From Pseudobdellovibrionaceae bacterium (GTDB taxonomy: Bacteria > Bdellovibrionota > Bdellovibrionia > Bdellovibrionales > JAMPXM01), in contig JAMPXM010000006.1 of NCBI GenBank assembly GCA_023701225.1, forward strand, positions 1 to 32,444: 32,444 bases of DNA, in the 5' to 3' direction. A program made the position numbers and the translations under genes. The notes under the pieces are model-generated. The model was not told the origin of the DNA, did not search any database, and saw only the letters and a program-made list of their open reading frames with translations. Positions 23,519-30,791 of the stretch are shown here, piece by piece. The first letter of the stretch is position 1. Each line of letters begins with the position of its first letter.

Positions 23519-25009
23519 TTAGCGTGGCTCTGCGAAGTCTTTGGCGACGATTCCGTATTTTTCGATTTTACGGAGCAACGTCTTCTTCGGAATATTCGCG
23601 TGCAAAGCCGTTTGGTTGATGCGTCCTTTAAACGTCTTCAGAGCCTTAATGATGAACTCACGCTCAAATGCTTCTTTATGTTTATTGAAATCGAGGCTGT
23701 CACCATTGATCGAGACCATTTCGCCGGACGCCTCGGCGCTCTCGTCCGCGTCGTCTGCGCCGTCCGTATCGGAGAATTCGTCACCGTTATCACCCATCAC
23801 AAGATCGGCCGGGACCGACATGGATGCGAGGTTCACTCCCGCCTGCGCCAAGACGGACTCGGGCAATGAGCCCAACGTGAGCAGATTCGAGTTCTCCAAG
23901 ATGAACGCGTGTTCGACCACGTTTTCAAGTTCGCGAATATTGCCGGGCCAGGTGTATTTTTTGAGGCAAGCCATCGTTTCGGGCGTGATGCCGATCATGC
24001 GTTTGTTGTGCGCCTTATTGAACTTCTTGATGAACGTATTCACCAGGTGCTCGATATCGGTTTTACGTTCCGCGAGCGGCGGCAAAAAAATTGGGATGAC
24101 GTTGAGGCGGTAGAACAAGTCTTCGCGGAAACGACCGTCTTTGATCATCTCCTCTAGCGGGCGATTGGTGGCCGCGATCACACGCACGTTACTTTGGATT
24201 TCGCGGTTGCTGCCAACCGGAGTGAAGAGCTTCTCTTGAAGCACACGCAGGAGTTTGACCTGCATCATCACCGGCATATCGCCGAGTTCGTCGAGAAAGA
24301 GCGTGCCTCCTTCAGCGAATTGAAACTTGCCGATCTTGCGTTCATGGGCGCCCGTGAACGAGCCTTTCTCGTGGCCGAAGAGCTCGGACTCGAACAGGTT
24401 TTCGGGGATCGCCGAGCAGTTGATCGCGACGAATTTTTCATCTTTGCGCGCGGAATTGAAGTGGATCGCGCGTGCGACGAGTTCTTTGCCAGTGCCGGAA
24501 GCGCCACGAATCAAAACCGGTGTATCCACTTTGGCCAGACGGTGGATGATGTTGAACACCTTCTGCATCTCGGCCGAACCGCCGATGATCTTGCGTCCGG
24601 CATCCATGAGAACGGGTGCGCTGGCGGCGACTGACGAGATCATGGTTTGCGCGCTCATCGCGCGTTCGACCAGGCGCACGAGTTCCTCGCCTTTGACGGG
24701 CTTGGAGAGATAGTTGTAAGCGCCTTCTTTTACCGCGCGGACAGCATCATCGATCGTCGCGAATGCGGTCATGATGATGACGGTCGCCGAAGGGTCATGT
24801 TCTTTGATGAGTTTCAGAGTTTCAAGACCGTTCAAGCGCGGCATGTCGACGTCAAGGAGCACGACATCGTAGTGCTTCGCTTTGACCTTTTCCATCGCAT
24901 TGATGCCGTCGAACGCTTCGTCGATTTCAAACGCGCCGGCTTGAGCGAGCGTTTCGCGAACGGAGAACCGAAGTCCCTGATCGTCGTCGACAACCAAAAT
25001 GCGCAACAT
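23519..25009 (-). CDS. NtrC-family sigma-54-dependent response regulator
   Basis: A 496-residue regulator: receiver (about 1-120), AAA+ (about 140-370), Fis-type helix-turn-helix at the C-terminus. The receiver is canonical, with VVDDD (8-10), phospho-acceptor D53 in VVLLDVDMP, T81 and K103 in YLSKP. The AAA+ domain has GASGTGKE (Walker A), GSFTGA where GAFTGA is usual (a tolerated Ser variant in known proteins), LFLDELGD (Walker B) and FREDLFYRLNV. A Glu/Asp-rich linker precedes the DNA-binding end. The start has GAGGAG 5 bases upstream. It follows the CHASE2 histidine kinase by 49 bases and is the likely phosphorelay partner. Target genes need RpoN and are not known. Confidence 0.93.
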   Translation of the reverse strand: MLRILVVDDDQGLRFSVRETLAQAGAFEIDEAFDGINAMEKVKAKHYDVVLLDVDMPRLNGLETLKLIKEHDPSATVIIMTAFATIDDAVRAVKEGAYNYLSKPVKGEELVRLVERAMSAQTMISSVAASAPVLMDAGRKIIGGSAEMQKVFNIIHRLAKVDTPVLIRGASGTGKELVARAIHFNSARKDEKFVAINCSAIPENLFESELFGHEKGSFTGAHERKIGKFQFAEGGTLFLDELGDMPVMMQVKLLRVLQEKLFTPVGSNREIQSNVRVIAATNRPLEEMIKDGRFREDLFYRLNVIPIFLPPLAERKTDIEHLVNTFIKKFNKAHNKRMIGITPETMACLKKYTWPGNIRELENVVEHAFILENSNLLTLGSLPESVLAQAGVNLASMSVPADLVMGDNGDEFSDTDGADDADESAEASGEMVSINGDSLDFNKHKEAFEREFIIKALKTFKGRINQTALHANIPKKTLLRKIEKYGIVAKDFAEPR

Positions 25010-25058
25010 GCGTTCTCCTCTGGCCGAGCGGAGAAATCTCCGGAAGTCCCAGCCTCAC

Positions 25059-26933
25059 TCAAGGTTCTTGAAGGTCGGTCGGAAGCTCCACCGTGAACGT
25101 CGATCCCGCGCCTGGGGCCGAGTCCACGGAGATGGTTCCTTTATGAAGTTCCACGAAGTATTTTGCAAGGTACAAACCCAAACCTGAACCCTTTATATTC
25201 GAATACTTAGCGTCCTTCGACCGGTAAAATTTGGAAAAGACCTGCCCGATTTCGTCCTCGAGGATGCCAGGCCCTTGATCGGCCACTTGTATGACCACCC
25301 GGCCATGGGCTTCTTCGGTCGAGACCAGAATGCGAGTGCCTTCCGGGCTGTATTTGATAGCGTTCTCCACGAGGTTCGCGATCACTTGGCGGATCAGGTC
25401 CACGTCCATTTTGATGGAGAACATCGGCTCCAGTTCGATCATCAGTGAGATGTTCTTACTCTTCGCCAGGTACTCGAATTTACCGGCGATCTCCTGGATG
25501 AGCTGATTCGGGTCCTTGCTCTGCAAGTGCAGGCGCAATTCTTTGCTCTCAATGCGGCCCAAATTTAGGATCGAAGTCACGAAATCCAGTAGTTCGTGCG
25601 AAGACTTCTCCAGCGTCTGAAGAGCTTCTCTTTGCCGTTCGCTCAGTGGGGTTGGGTCTTTGAGAACGATGTCGGTCATGCCTTGGATTCGCGCGATCGG
25701 TGTTTTTAAGTCGTGCGACATCATGCTGAGAAAGTTCGTTTTCAGCTCTTCGACCTGCGTGAGTAAACGGTTTTTCTGTAGGTATTCCCAGCTTTTGCGG
25801 TTTTCCATGATAAGGCGATAGGGGATGAAAAAGTAATAGCAGATGAATGCCGCCAAGAGCGGATGCGCCATCACGACCCAGATCGTGCCCCACCAGAAAA
25901 GCAGATAGGACAGCAAACTGAAGGAGAGCACCGAGCCGCCCAAGAGGAGGAGCCCGCGGGTCGGCTTCAGAGCCAGGACCACGTAGACGGTCAGGATGGA
26001 GATCACGGTGGTCAGGAAAATATTCACCCAGTCGGGGAGCTTGTAATAGCCGTTATTGAGAATCAGCGTATCGAGCATATTCGCGTGCATCTCGATCGCA
26101 GTCATCGCGTTGATTTCACGAGAATAGGGTGTGCGGATATAGTCTTTGACGGTCGTGCGCAGGTCACGTCCGACGATCACGATCTTGTTGCGAAGATCGT
26201 CTTTCTGCCAGCGCCCTTCCAGACCATCGATAAAGCTGTGGACGGGGTAGCTGCCGGCCGGCCGAAAATCGATGAAGACCTGGCGCGCATCGAGGAAATC
26301 GAAAATTCCATGGATTCGGTTTTCGTCGCGGATCTTCGGATTGAAGAGCGCGGCGAGTTTGACGTGCAAAAATGTCTGGCCTTGATAAGACGTGAACATC
26401 CGACGCGTGACCACGTCGCGGGCGAAGAGGTTTCGATCGCTGGTGGAAGGAGCTGCGTCGGCTTTGAGGCTTTCAAACGGAGGAGAGAGCCGGAAGGCTT
26501 CCTCGGCTCCTTTCATCGGCACGTCGTCCACTGCGATGACGAAGCCGGGGACTTGCGCTGCCGTTTCGGCCCACGCTTTTAATTCCTCATAGGAACCGAC
26601 CAACTCGCTCGGATGGATGAGGTACATCACCGCCTTGGGTTTCTGCTCCAGCATGCGCTCCAGCAGCCGCGTATGGTCTTTTGCGTCCGGCGCGCGATGC
26701 AATCGATCAATGGTCTTGGGATCGATCGCGACCGTGGTGATATGGCCTGAAACGGTCGGAGCCGGGCGCAGGCGCATGCGTCCGTCGTAGAGGAGGGCTT
26801 CGATGTAATCGAATTGAAATCGCGTGACGAGAAAGGCGATGACGAAAGCGAAGCCCAAGCGAATGAGCGGCTGATAGGAGATCCGCGCGAACCGTACCAG
26901 CTTTTGATTCAAATTTGGCTCACGCGAAGTCAA
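25059..26933 (-). CDS. CHASE2-domain sensor histidine kinase
   Basis: A 624-residue inner-membrane kinase. It has one N-terminal membrane helix (about 22-40), an extracytoplasmic CHASE2 domain (about 45-310), three further helices (about 310-375), HisKA with the phospho-accepting H407 in MMSHDLKTPIARI, then HATPase_c (N box NLVENAIKYSP, DQGPG, GSGLGLYLAKYF). CHASE2 ligands are generally unknown. Start: TTG 26933-26931 has GGAG (26941-26944) 7 bases upstream; a longer frame to 27056 would run through the terminator of the preceding operon and is rejected. The gene lies directly upstream of the NtrC-like regulator, so this is a two-component pair signalling to sigma-54 promoters. Confidence 0.93.
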   Translation of the reverse strand: MTSREPNLNQKLVRFARISYQPLIRLGFAFVIAFLVTRFQFDYIEALLYDGRMRLRPAPTVSGHITTVAIDPKTIDRLHRAPDAKDHTRLLERMLEQKPKAVMYLIHPSELVGSYEELKAWAETAAQVPGFVIAVDDVPMKGAEEAFRLSPPFESLKADAAPSTSDRNLFARDVVTRRMFTSYQGQTFLHVKLAALFNPKIRDENRIHGIFDFLDARQVFIDFRPAGSYPVHSFIDGLEGRWQKDDLRNKIVIVGRDLRTTVKDYIRTPYSREINAMTAIEMHANMLDTLILNNGYYKLPDWVNIFLTTVISILTVYVVLALKPTRGLLLLGGSVLSFSLLSYLLFWWGTIWVVMAHPLLAAFICYYFFIPYRLIMENRKSWEYLQKNRLLTQVEELKTNFLSMMSHDLKTPIARIQGMTDIVLKDPTPLSERQREALQTLEKSSHELLDFVTSILNLGRIESKELRLHLQSKDPNQLIQEIAGKFEYLAKSKNISLMIELEPMFSIKMDVDLIRQVIANLVENAIKYSPEGTRILVSTEEAHGRVVIQVADQGPGILEDEIGQVFSKFYRSKDAKYSNIKGSGLGLYLAKYFVELHKGTISVDSAPGAGSTFTVELPTDLQEP

Positions 26934-26940
26934 AGTTCCG

Positions 26941-26944
26941 CTCC
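26941..26944 (-). promoter_or_regulatory. Ribosome binding site deciding the TTG start of the kinase
   Basis: GGAG on the minus strand lies 7 bases before the TTG at 26933-26931. Together with the terminator just upstream it favours this start over longer frames. Confidence 0.5.
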
Positions 26945-26989
26945 ATACTCGGTGTTTGTTCCGGTGTTGTACCCGGGAAACATCCCTAG

Positions 26990-27020
26990 AAAACAAAAGG
27001 GCCCAGCACTTGCCAGGCCC
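26990..27020 (-). terminator. Intrinsic terminator of the radical SAM/peptide operon
   Basis: On the minus strand a 22-base palindromic element (27020 down to 26999) forms a GGGCC/GGCCC stem extended by two G-T pairs and a GCA/TGC stem, followed by TTTTGTTTT (26998-26990). It lies 75 bases past the peptide stop and separates that operon from the kinase gene. Confidence 0.75.
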
Positions 27021-27095
27021 CCACTTCGAATCTCTCGGCATGCGCTTCCCGTTCATCCGCCCAACCCCCGTCGGGCGCGGAAAGCTCGCGTCGGC

Positions 27096-27245
27096 TCAGT
27101 CGCTATGCTGTGGCAAGCAAGGCATGCCGTACGCTTTCGGCGCGGCCTTGTCGGCTGACGAATTGGCCTTCACACCTGCTTTGGAATTGTCCTGCGCGGT
27201 GGCCGCCTTCGCGGGATTGGCTGTGACCTTTTTGATGTATTTCAC
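27096..27245 (-). CDS. Candidate RiPP precursor peptide
   Basis: A 49-residue peptide starting at GTG 27245-27243, with AAGGAG (27252-27257) 6 bases upstream, 2 bases after the stop of the radical SAM gene. It begins MKYIKKVTAN, continues as a Lys/Ala/Asn-rich leader-like stretch, and ends YGMPCLPQHSD with its only Cys at position 43. Upstream ATGs at 27269 and 27284 give the same frame overlapping the enzyme gene; the GTG has the best ribosome binding site. A terminator follows. Small size, low-complexity N-terminus and the compact aromatic/Pro/Cys tail beside a SPASM enzyme fit a RiPP precursor (leader then core). No homologue is recognised, so it could also be an unrelated small protein. 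Confidence 0.55.
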   Translation of the reverse strand: MKYIKKVTANPAKAATAQDNSKAGVKANSSADKAAPKAYGMPCLPQHSD

Positions 27246-27246
27246 G

Positions 27247-28602
27247 TCAGTCTCCTTGTCCGTGTTCATAACGCGATTGCTCATAGTATTCAATCCCCCT
27301 AGCAATGATGTGTCGTGTGCGATTGCAAAATTCTGTGTCCTTGCGATGTTTATCACCCGTTCTCAGCCGATTCACGAACATACAGCCGCCACCGCAGACA
27401 TGGCGAGCCCAGCAGCTGCCGCAGTTGTTGAGTTCGATGAGTGAGGGAGCGAATTTTTCAAGAGCGGCTTTGTCGAGCGTGAGATCTTCGCCAACCTCTT
27501 CTTCTTTGACATTGGTCCACCAGTTACAAGCGTAGAACTTACCTGAGGTATCCACTTGCAAAAGCGTTTTGCCGGCGCCGCAGTGATTGTGGATGCGGCT
27601 TTTCCCGTCGAGGATTCGGAAGAGATGATCGAACTGCGAAATGCGGCGGAGCTCGGCTTCGCCGCCAATTTCAAATGCGCGCGCGGCGACCGTGGCAAGC
27701 CCTTGAGCATAGCGTGGACTGTACACAGCGTCATCGGGACCCGCCGCGTACCCGAGATAAATCATGTCCCACGGATACTGGCGCAGGAAGTTCCAAGAAC
27801 CGACGACATCCGTATTGTGCGCGCCGAAAACAGCGTTGCAGGCGAGCGCTCCCAAACGGTCTTGGACGACCAAGAGGCGTTCGACGCCCTGGAGTGCGAG
27901 TGCGGAGGAGCCTTTGCCGCTCGCAAGCTTGCGATCCAAATCGTTCGTCTCGGGCGGACCGTCGATACTGACGGTGACGAACGCACGCAGATCGGCGAGC
28001 ATTTCGGCGATTTCAGGCGTGACCAGGGTTGCGTTGGTGGTGATCTCAAAGCGCAATTTCAAGTCGCGTGGTGTAGCCCATTCGCGCGCGTCGTCGGCGA
28101 TCGCTTGAATGGTTTTTGGATAAATCAGCGGTTCGCCGCCAATGAAGTTGATCGTGAACTTGCCTCCGTCAGGCACGCGGTCGAGCAACATTCTCATTTG
28201 CGCTTTGAATTTTTCAAGATCGATATGGGCCGTTTTGGAGCCGCGGGCGCCATACGTACCGTCGCCGCCGGCAGCACAGTAGGAGCAACGCATATTACAA
28301 ATTTGTGCGACGTTGACGCTCAATGTGCGGATACCGTTTGGAGCTCGGCCATCGGTGACCTCGGGGTCGCGTTCGGCGTTCCACTCAAGAACTTCGGCTT
28401 TCACGTCATTGCGGACTTGGCTGGGGTCTTCGAGCGCTGTCCATACTTGTTCGTCGAGGCGCGCGACCTGCAAATTGACCGCATGGAAGCCGACGACGCG
28501 GCCGTCCTGAGTCTTGATCGCCAAAATGTTGTCAAAGCGCGCCAGGGACAAAACGAAACCTCGAGTGTTGAACCCCACCAGAAGAAGCAATTCCGAGACC
28601 AC
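27247..28602 (-). CDS. Radical SAM/SPASM peptide-maturase-like enzyme
   Basis: An enzyme of about 451 residues. The radical SAM site is ICNMRCSYC (CxxxCxxC for the 4Fe-4S cluster), followed by FIGGEPLIYP. The C-terminus is a SPASM domain: NHCGAGKTLLQVDTSGKFYACNWW, then CGSCWARHVCGGGC and a final Cys in TEFCNRT, binding auxiliary clusters. The N-terminal 70 or so residues (NILAIKTQDGRVVGFHAVN) may be a PqqD-like/peptide-recognition element. SPASM enzymes with this C-terminal Cys pattern often make thioether or other crosslinks in ribosomal peptides. The GTG at 28602 lacks a good ribosome binding site; TTG 28551 has GAGG 7 bases upstream and may be the real start. The next gene encodes a small peptide starting 2 bases after its stop. 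Confidence 0.85.
   Translation of the reverse strand: MVSELLLLVGFNTRGFVLSLARFDNILAIKTQDGRVVGFHAVNLQVARLDEQVWTALEDPSQVRNDVKAEVLEWNAERDPEVTDGRAPNGIRTLSVNVAQICNMRCSYCAAGGDGTYGARGSKTAHIDLEKFKAQMRMLLDRVPDGGKFTINFIGGEPLIYPKTIQAIADDAREWATPRDLKLRFEITTNATLVTPEIAEMLADLRAFVTVSIDGPPETNDLDRKLASGKGSSALALQGVERLLVVQDRLGALACNAVFGAHNTDVVGSWNFLRQYPWDMIYLGYAAGPDDAVYSPRYAQGLATVAARAFEIGGEAELRRISQFDHLFRILDGKSRIHNHCGAGKTLLQVDTSGKFYACNWWTNVKEEEVGEDLTLDKAALEKFAPSLIELNNCGSCWARHVCGGGCMFVNRLRTGDKHRKDTEFCNRTRHIIARGIEYYEQSRYEHGQGD
27252..27257 (-). promoter_or_regulatory. Ribosome binding site of the peptide gene
   Basis: AAGGAG on the minus strand is 6 bases before GTG 27245-27243 and lies inside the last codons of the radical SAM gene, indicating translational coupling. 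Confidence 0.65.
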
Positions 28603-28632
28603 CTGTCAGAATCTAAAATAAGCTGTTTTTAG

Positions 28633-28655
28633 GGGCTTATCAGCAATTTAAGCCC
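28633..28655. repeat. Inverted repeat upstream of the radical SAM gene
   Basis: GGGCTTA and TAAGCCC flank a 9-base loop, 31 bases upstream of GTG 28602. The region 28605-28660 is AT-rich and likely holds the operon promoter, but I cannot fix a -35/-10 pair. Confidence 0.5.
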
Positions 28656-28699
28656 AGATGAGCGGATTTGGCGGGGCAGGACAGGTCGGTTCCGGTGCG

Positions 28700-28734
28700 A
28701 AAAGATACCAGGGTTGAGGAGATTCCTCACACCC
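28700..28734 (-). terminator. Terminator of the 28742-30403 gene
   Basis: On the minus strand a hairpin of GGGT plus TGAGGA pairing with TCCTCA plus ACCC (one bulged base, 3-base loop) starts 8 bases after the stop and is followed by TGGTATCTTTT, a short imperfect U-tract. Confidence 0.55.
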
Positions 28735-28741
28735 GGTCACT

Positions 28742-30403
28742 TTATCGCGTGGCCGACGAGAAGAGACTCATGCACTGGTGGGCCTGAGATTTGAGAGAGG
28801 GCGGCCGAGGTATTTCTCGATCCAGCTCACCGAACATGTCAACGACCTGAGACCGAAAGGGAGTACTTGCGATGGCAAGGCGGCTATGAAGGTCCACCAG
28901 TATCTGCGTGAAGTAGCCGGCCTCTGAATACGTATGAAGGTAGTCCTCGGTGCCGACAGGCTTGGCTCCAATTGAAATCCAATGGAGGAGCCCTTCCTGA
29001 TAGTTCAGGTTTTTTAACAGGCTTGCGTCCAGAATGACTTCGCTATCGAGGAAAGGGATAATGTAATTGTGTTTAGGTGAATCCACGACCAGCTGTTTGA
29101 GAAGCTTTTGGCGTCGCTTCGGGTCTAACCTGCGAAGTAAAGGAGACAGTGACACGGGAGATCGTATGCCGAAAGCCTTCGCATTGTCGCTGACCCACGC
29201 GATGGCCTCTTCGTAACGCTCAGATGCGATCAAGGCTTCGACATGAGAGACGAACTTTAAAGAAAGTTGATGTGCTTGGTTTTGGATTTTTTCGTAAGAG
29301 GCGGCGTCAACGGGCTGCCCGTTGTGACTGAGTAGTGTCATGCGGCGAACGTCGGAACGATCGGCGATGACGATTTCCTTGCCCATTCCAATACCGGCAT
29401 CCATAAAAATCGTGGCGCGAAACATGGATGCGCCGAAATAGCTCATCAGTCCGAGGAAAGGTTTGGAAATAAGAAGGCGTGCGGACGGGGTCAAACGAGA
29501 TTTATAGGATTCCGGCATAATGGTCAGAGCGTAGTTGGCTTGAACGACTCGGCGTTTGAGGTCTCCGTTGGGCACGTCGAATACCAATGCATCTGGGGAC
29601 GGTTCGACTTTTAGAACCGCCGCGTTTTCCTTACGGGAGGCATCCAACCCCATGTTCTTGGCTTTCACCAAACCCCAATTCAATGAGTTGTTGAAAACCG
29701 AAGTCGTGAAAATACCACGCTCTATTTGATGAGAACCGGGCGGTCCGTAAGCCATTCCATCGCGAAATCCAGTGCTTTGAATCGGTAAGACGTCGATCGA
29801 CAAAAAGCCAGAATACAATTCCAAATTTGGCGCGTATTTGTGGATGGGCGAGATCGAAAGTTCACGGATTTGATCGACGTCGAAGCTTCGTGTTTTGAGA
29901 TATTCACGGATGATGTCACGGTCCGAGGAGGTGAGGCCCGATCGATAGAGCGCGGATTCCTTTTCCGCTAAAATGTCATAGAGATGACCTTGGCCATTTA
30001 AGTTTTGATAAATTTGGTGGAGATTGAAGAAGTGAAACTCGGAGAGAAACGTCTCGATATTTTCAACGGATAGTTTGGACTTGAAGAGTTCATCCACAGC
30101 AATTTTGAGAGACGCGGCCTCCGCAGGGGAGAGCGTTTGCAAAATCGGCGCGCGATTTAAACTCCAATTTAAGATTTCATAGCGCAATTGATCCGGCAAT
30201 TCTTGGCCGTTGACCAGGCGCTCGAGAATCGAGAGAAAGTGAATGCCCTCAGGGCGCAATTGCGACTGGTGGGACTCCGGTCTGTGCGTGATCGTCGGCT
30301 CATGAGTTCGCTTGGCGCCAAGAGTGTTATGCGAAAAGATCGTGAGCGTGAGGGCGAATCCAATGGTGAGTACGTTTTTCGCTCGCTTTAATATCGCGGT
30401 CAT
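28742..30403 (-). CDS. Large exported protein of unknown function
   Basis: A 553-residue protein starting at ATG 30403 with AGGAG 6 bases upstream; the frame runs on to 30727 but the signal peptide (about residues 1-29, NVLTIGFALTLTIFSHNTLG) begins here. The N-terminal 150 residues are helical and charged. The middle has a beta-rich segment (GPPGSHQIERGIFTTSV and GASMFRATIFMDAGIG). The C-terminal third is helical again. No Cys cluster, lipobox or transmembrane region follows the signal peptide. I recognise no family or active-site motif. It is divergent from the radical SAM gene at 30792 and just upstream of the SPASM operon on the same strand but separated by a terminator. Confidence 0.7.
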   Translation of the reverse strand: MTAILKRAKNVLTIGFALTLTIFSHNTLGAKRTHEPTITHRPESHQSQLRPEGIHFLSILERLVNGQELPDQLRYEILNWSLNRAPILQTLSPAEAASLKIAVDELFKSKLSVENIETFLSEFHFFNLHQIYQNLNGQGHLYDILAEKESALYRSGLTSSDRDIIREYLKTRSFDVDQIRELSISPIHKYAPNLELYSGFLSIDVLPIQSTGFRDGMAYGPPGSHQIERGIFTTSVFNNSLNWGLVKAKNMGLDASRKENAAVLKVEPSPDALVFDVPNGDLKRRVVQANYALTIMPESYKSRLTPSARLLISKPFLGLMSYFGASMFRATIFMDAGIGMGKEIVIADRSDVRRMTLLSHNGQPVDAASYEKIQNQAHQLSLKFVSHVEALIASERYEEAIAWVSDNAKAFGIRSPVSLSPLLRRLDPKRRQKLLKQLVVDSPKHNYIIPFLDSEVILDASLLKNLNYQEGLLHWISIGAKPVGTEDYLHTYSEAGYFTQILVDLHSRLAIASTPFRSQVVDMFGELDREIPRPPSLKSQAHQCMSLFSSATR

Positions 30404-30605
30404 ATCTATCTCCTGGCCGGTATGACTCTGCTTTTCTGGAGCATGGTTCGTGCCTCGACTTTCTGAGCAGGGCAAAGTGACCGGATATCTATAAATGATT
30501 GAAAACACTGCTGAAGTTAATGATCCGGGAGGATGTGGCAAATTCTGCTGATATGCGAATTTTTGAGCAAAAAGGGTGAGGGCGGAATTTCGACTGACGG
30601 CTGTC

Positions 30606-30634
30606 AATGAGTTAAGCACAAATGAGTTAAGCAC
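30606..30634. repeat. Tandem direct repeat AATGAGTTAAGCAC
   Basis: Two exact 14-base copies (30606-30619 and 30621-30634) with 15-base spacing, in the divergent regulatory region. Candidate operator. Confidence 0.8.
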
Positions 30635-30671
30635 GTTGAGTTTGTGACCTGTAGGGATTGTCGCCTGTGCT

Positions 30672-30692
30672 TCTCCACCGTCCGGGTGGAGA
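30672..30692. repeat. Inverted repeat in the divergent region
   Basis: TCTCCACC and GGTGGAGA flank a GTCCG loop, 8 perfect base pairs. No U-tract on either strand. Confidence 0.6.
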
Positions 30693-30791
30693 GGATGTAA
30701 ATCCAGAAATTCCGGTGCGAAGGCCAATTCTATTTTGGGTGTTTAGATAATCAGTTACTGTTGACCTCAGATTCGATTGCGGAGGTCATGG

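Larger units (their letters stand above)
30404..30791. other. Divergent intergenic region with direct repeats and a hairpin
   Basis: About 388 bases between divergent genes. It holds two 14-base direct repeats (30606-30634), a hairpin (30672-30692) and AT-rich stretches near 30485-30500 and 30740-30755 (GTTTAGATAATC) that could be promoters for the minus and plus genes. No clear -35/-10 pair is fixed. Confidence 0.5.

Noticed and set aside
26934-27056. Longer N-terminus for the CHASE2 kinase starting at 27056
   Set aside because: It would cross the intrinsic terminator at 26990-27020 and lacks a ribosome binding site; the TTG at 26933 with GGAG is better.
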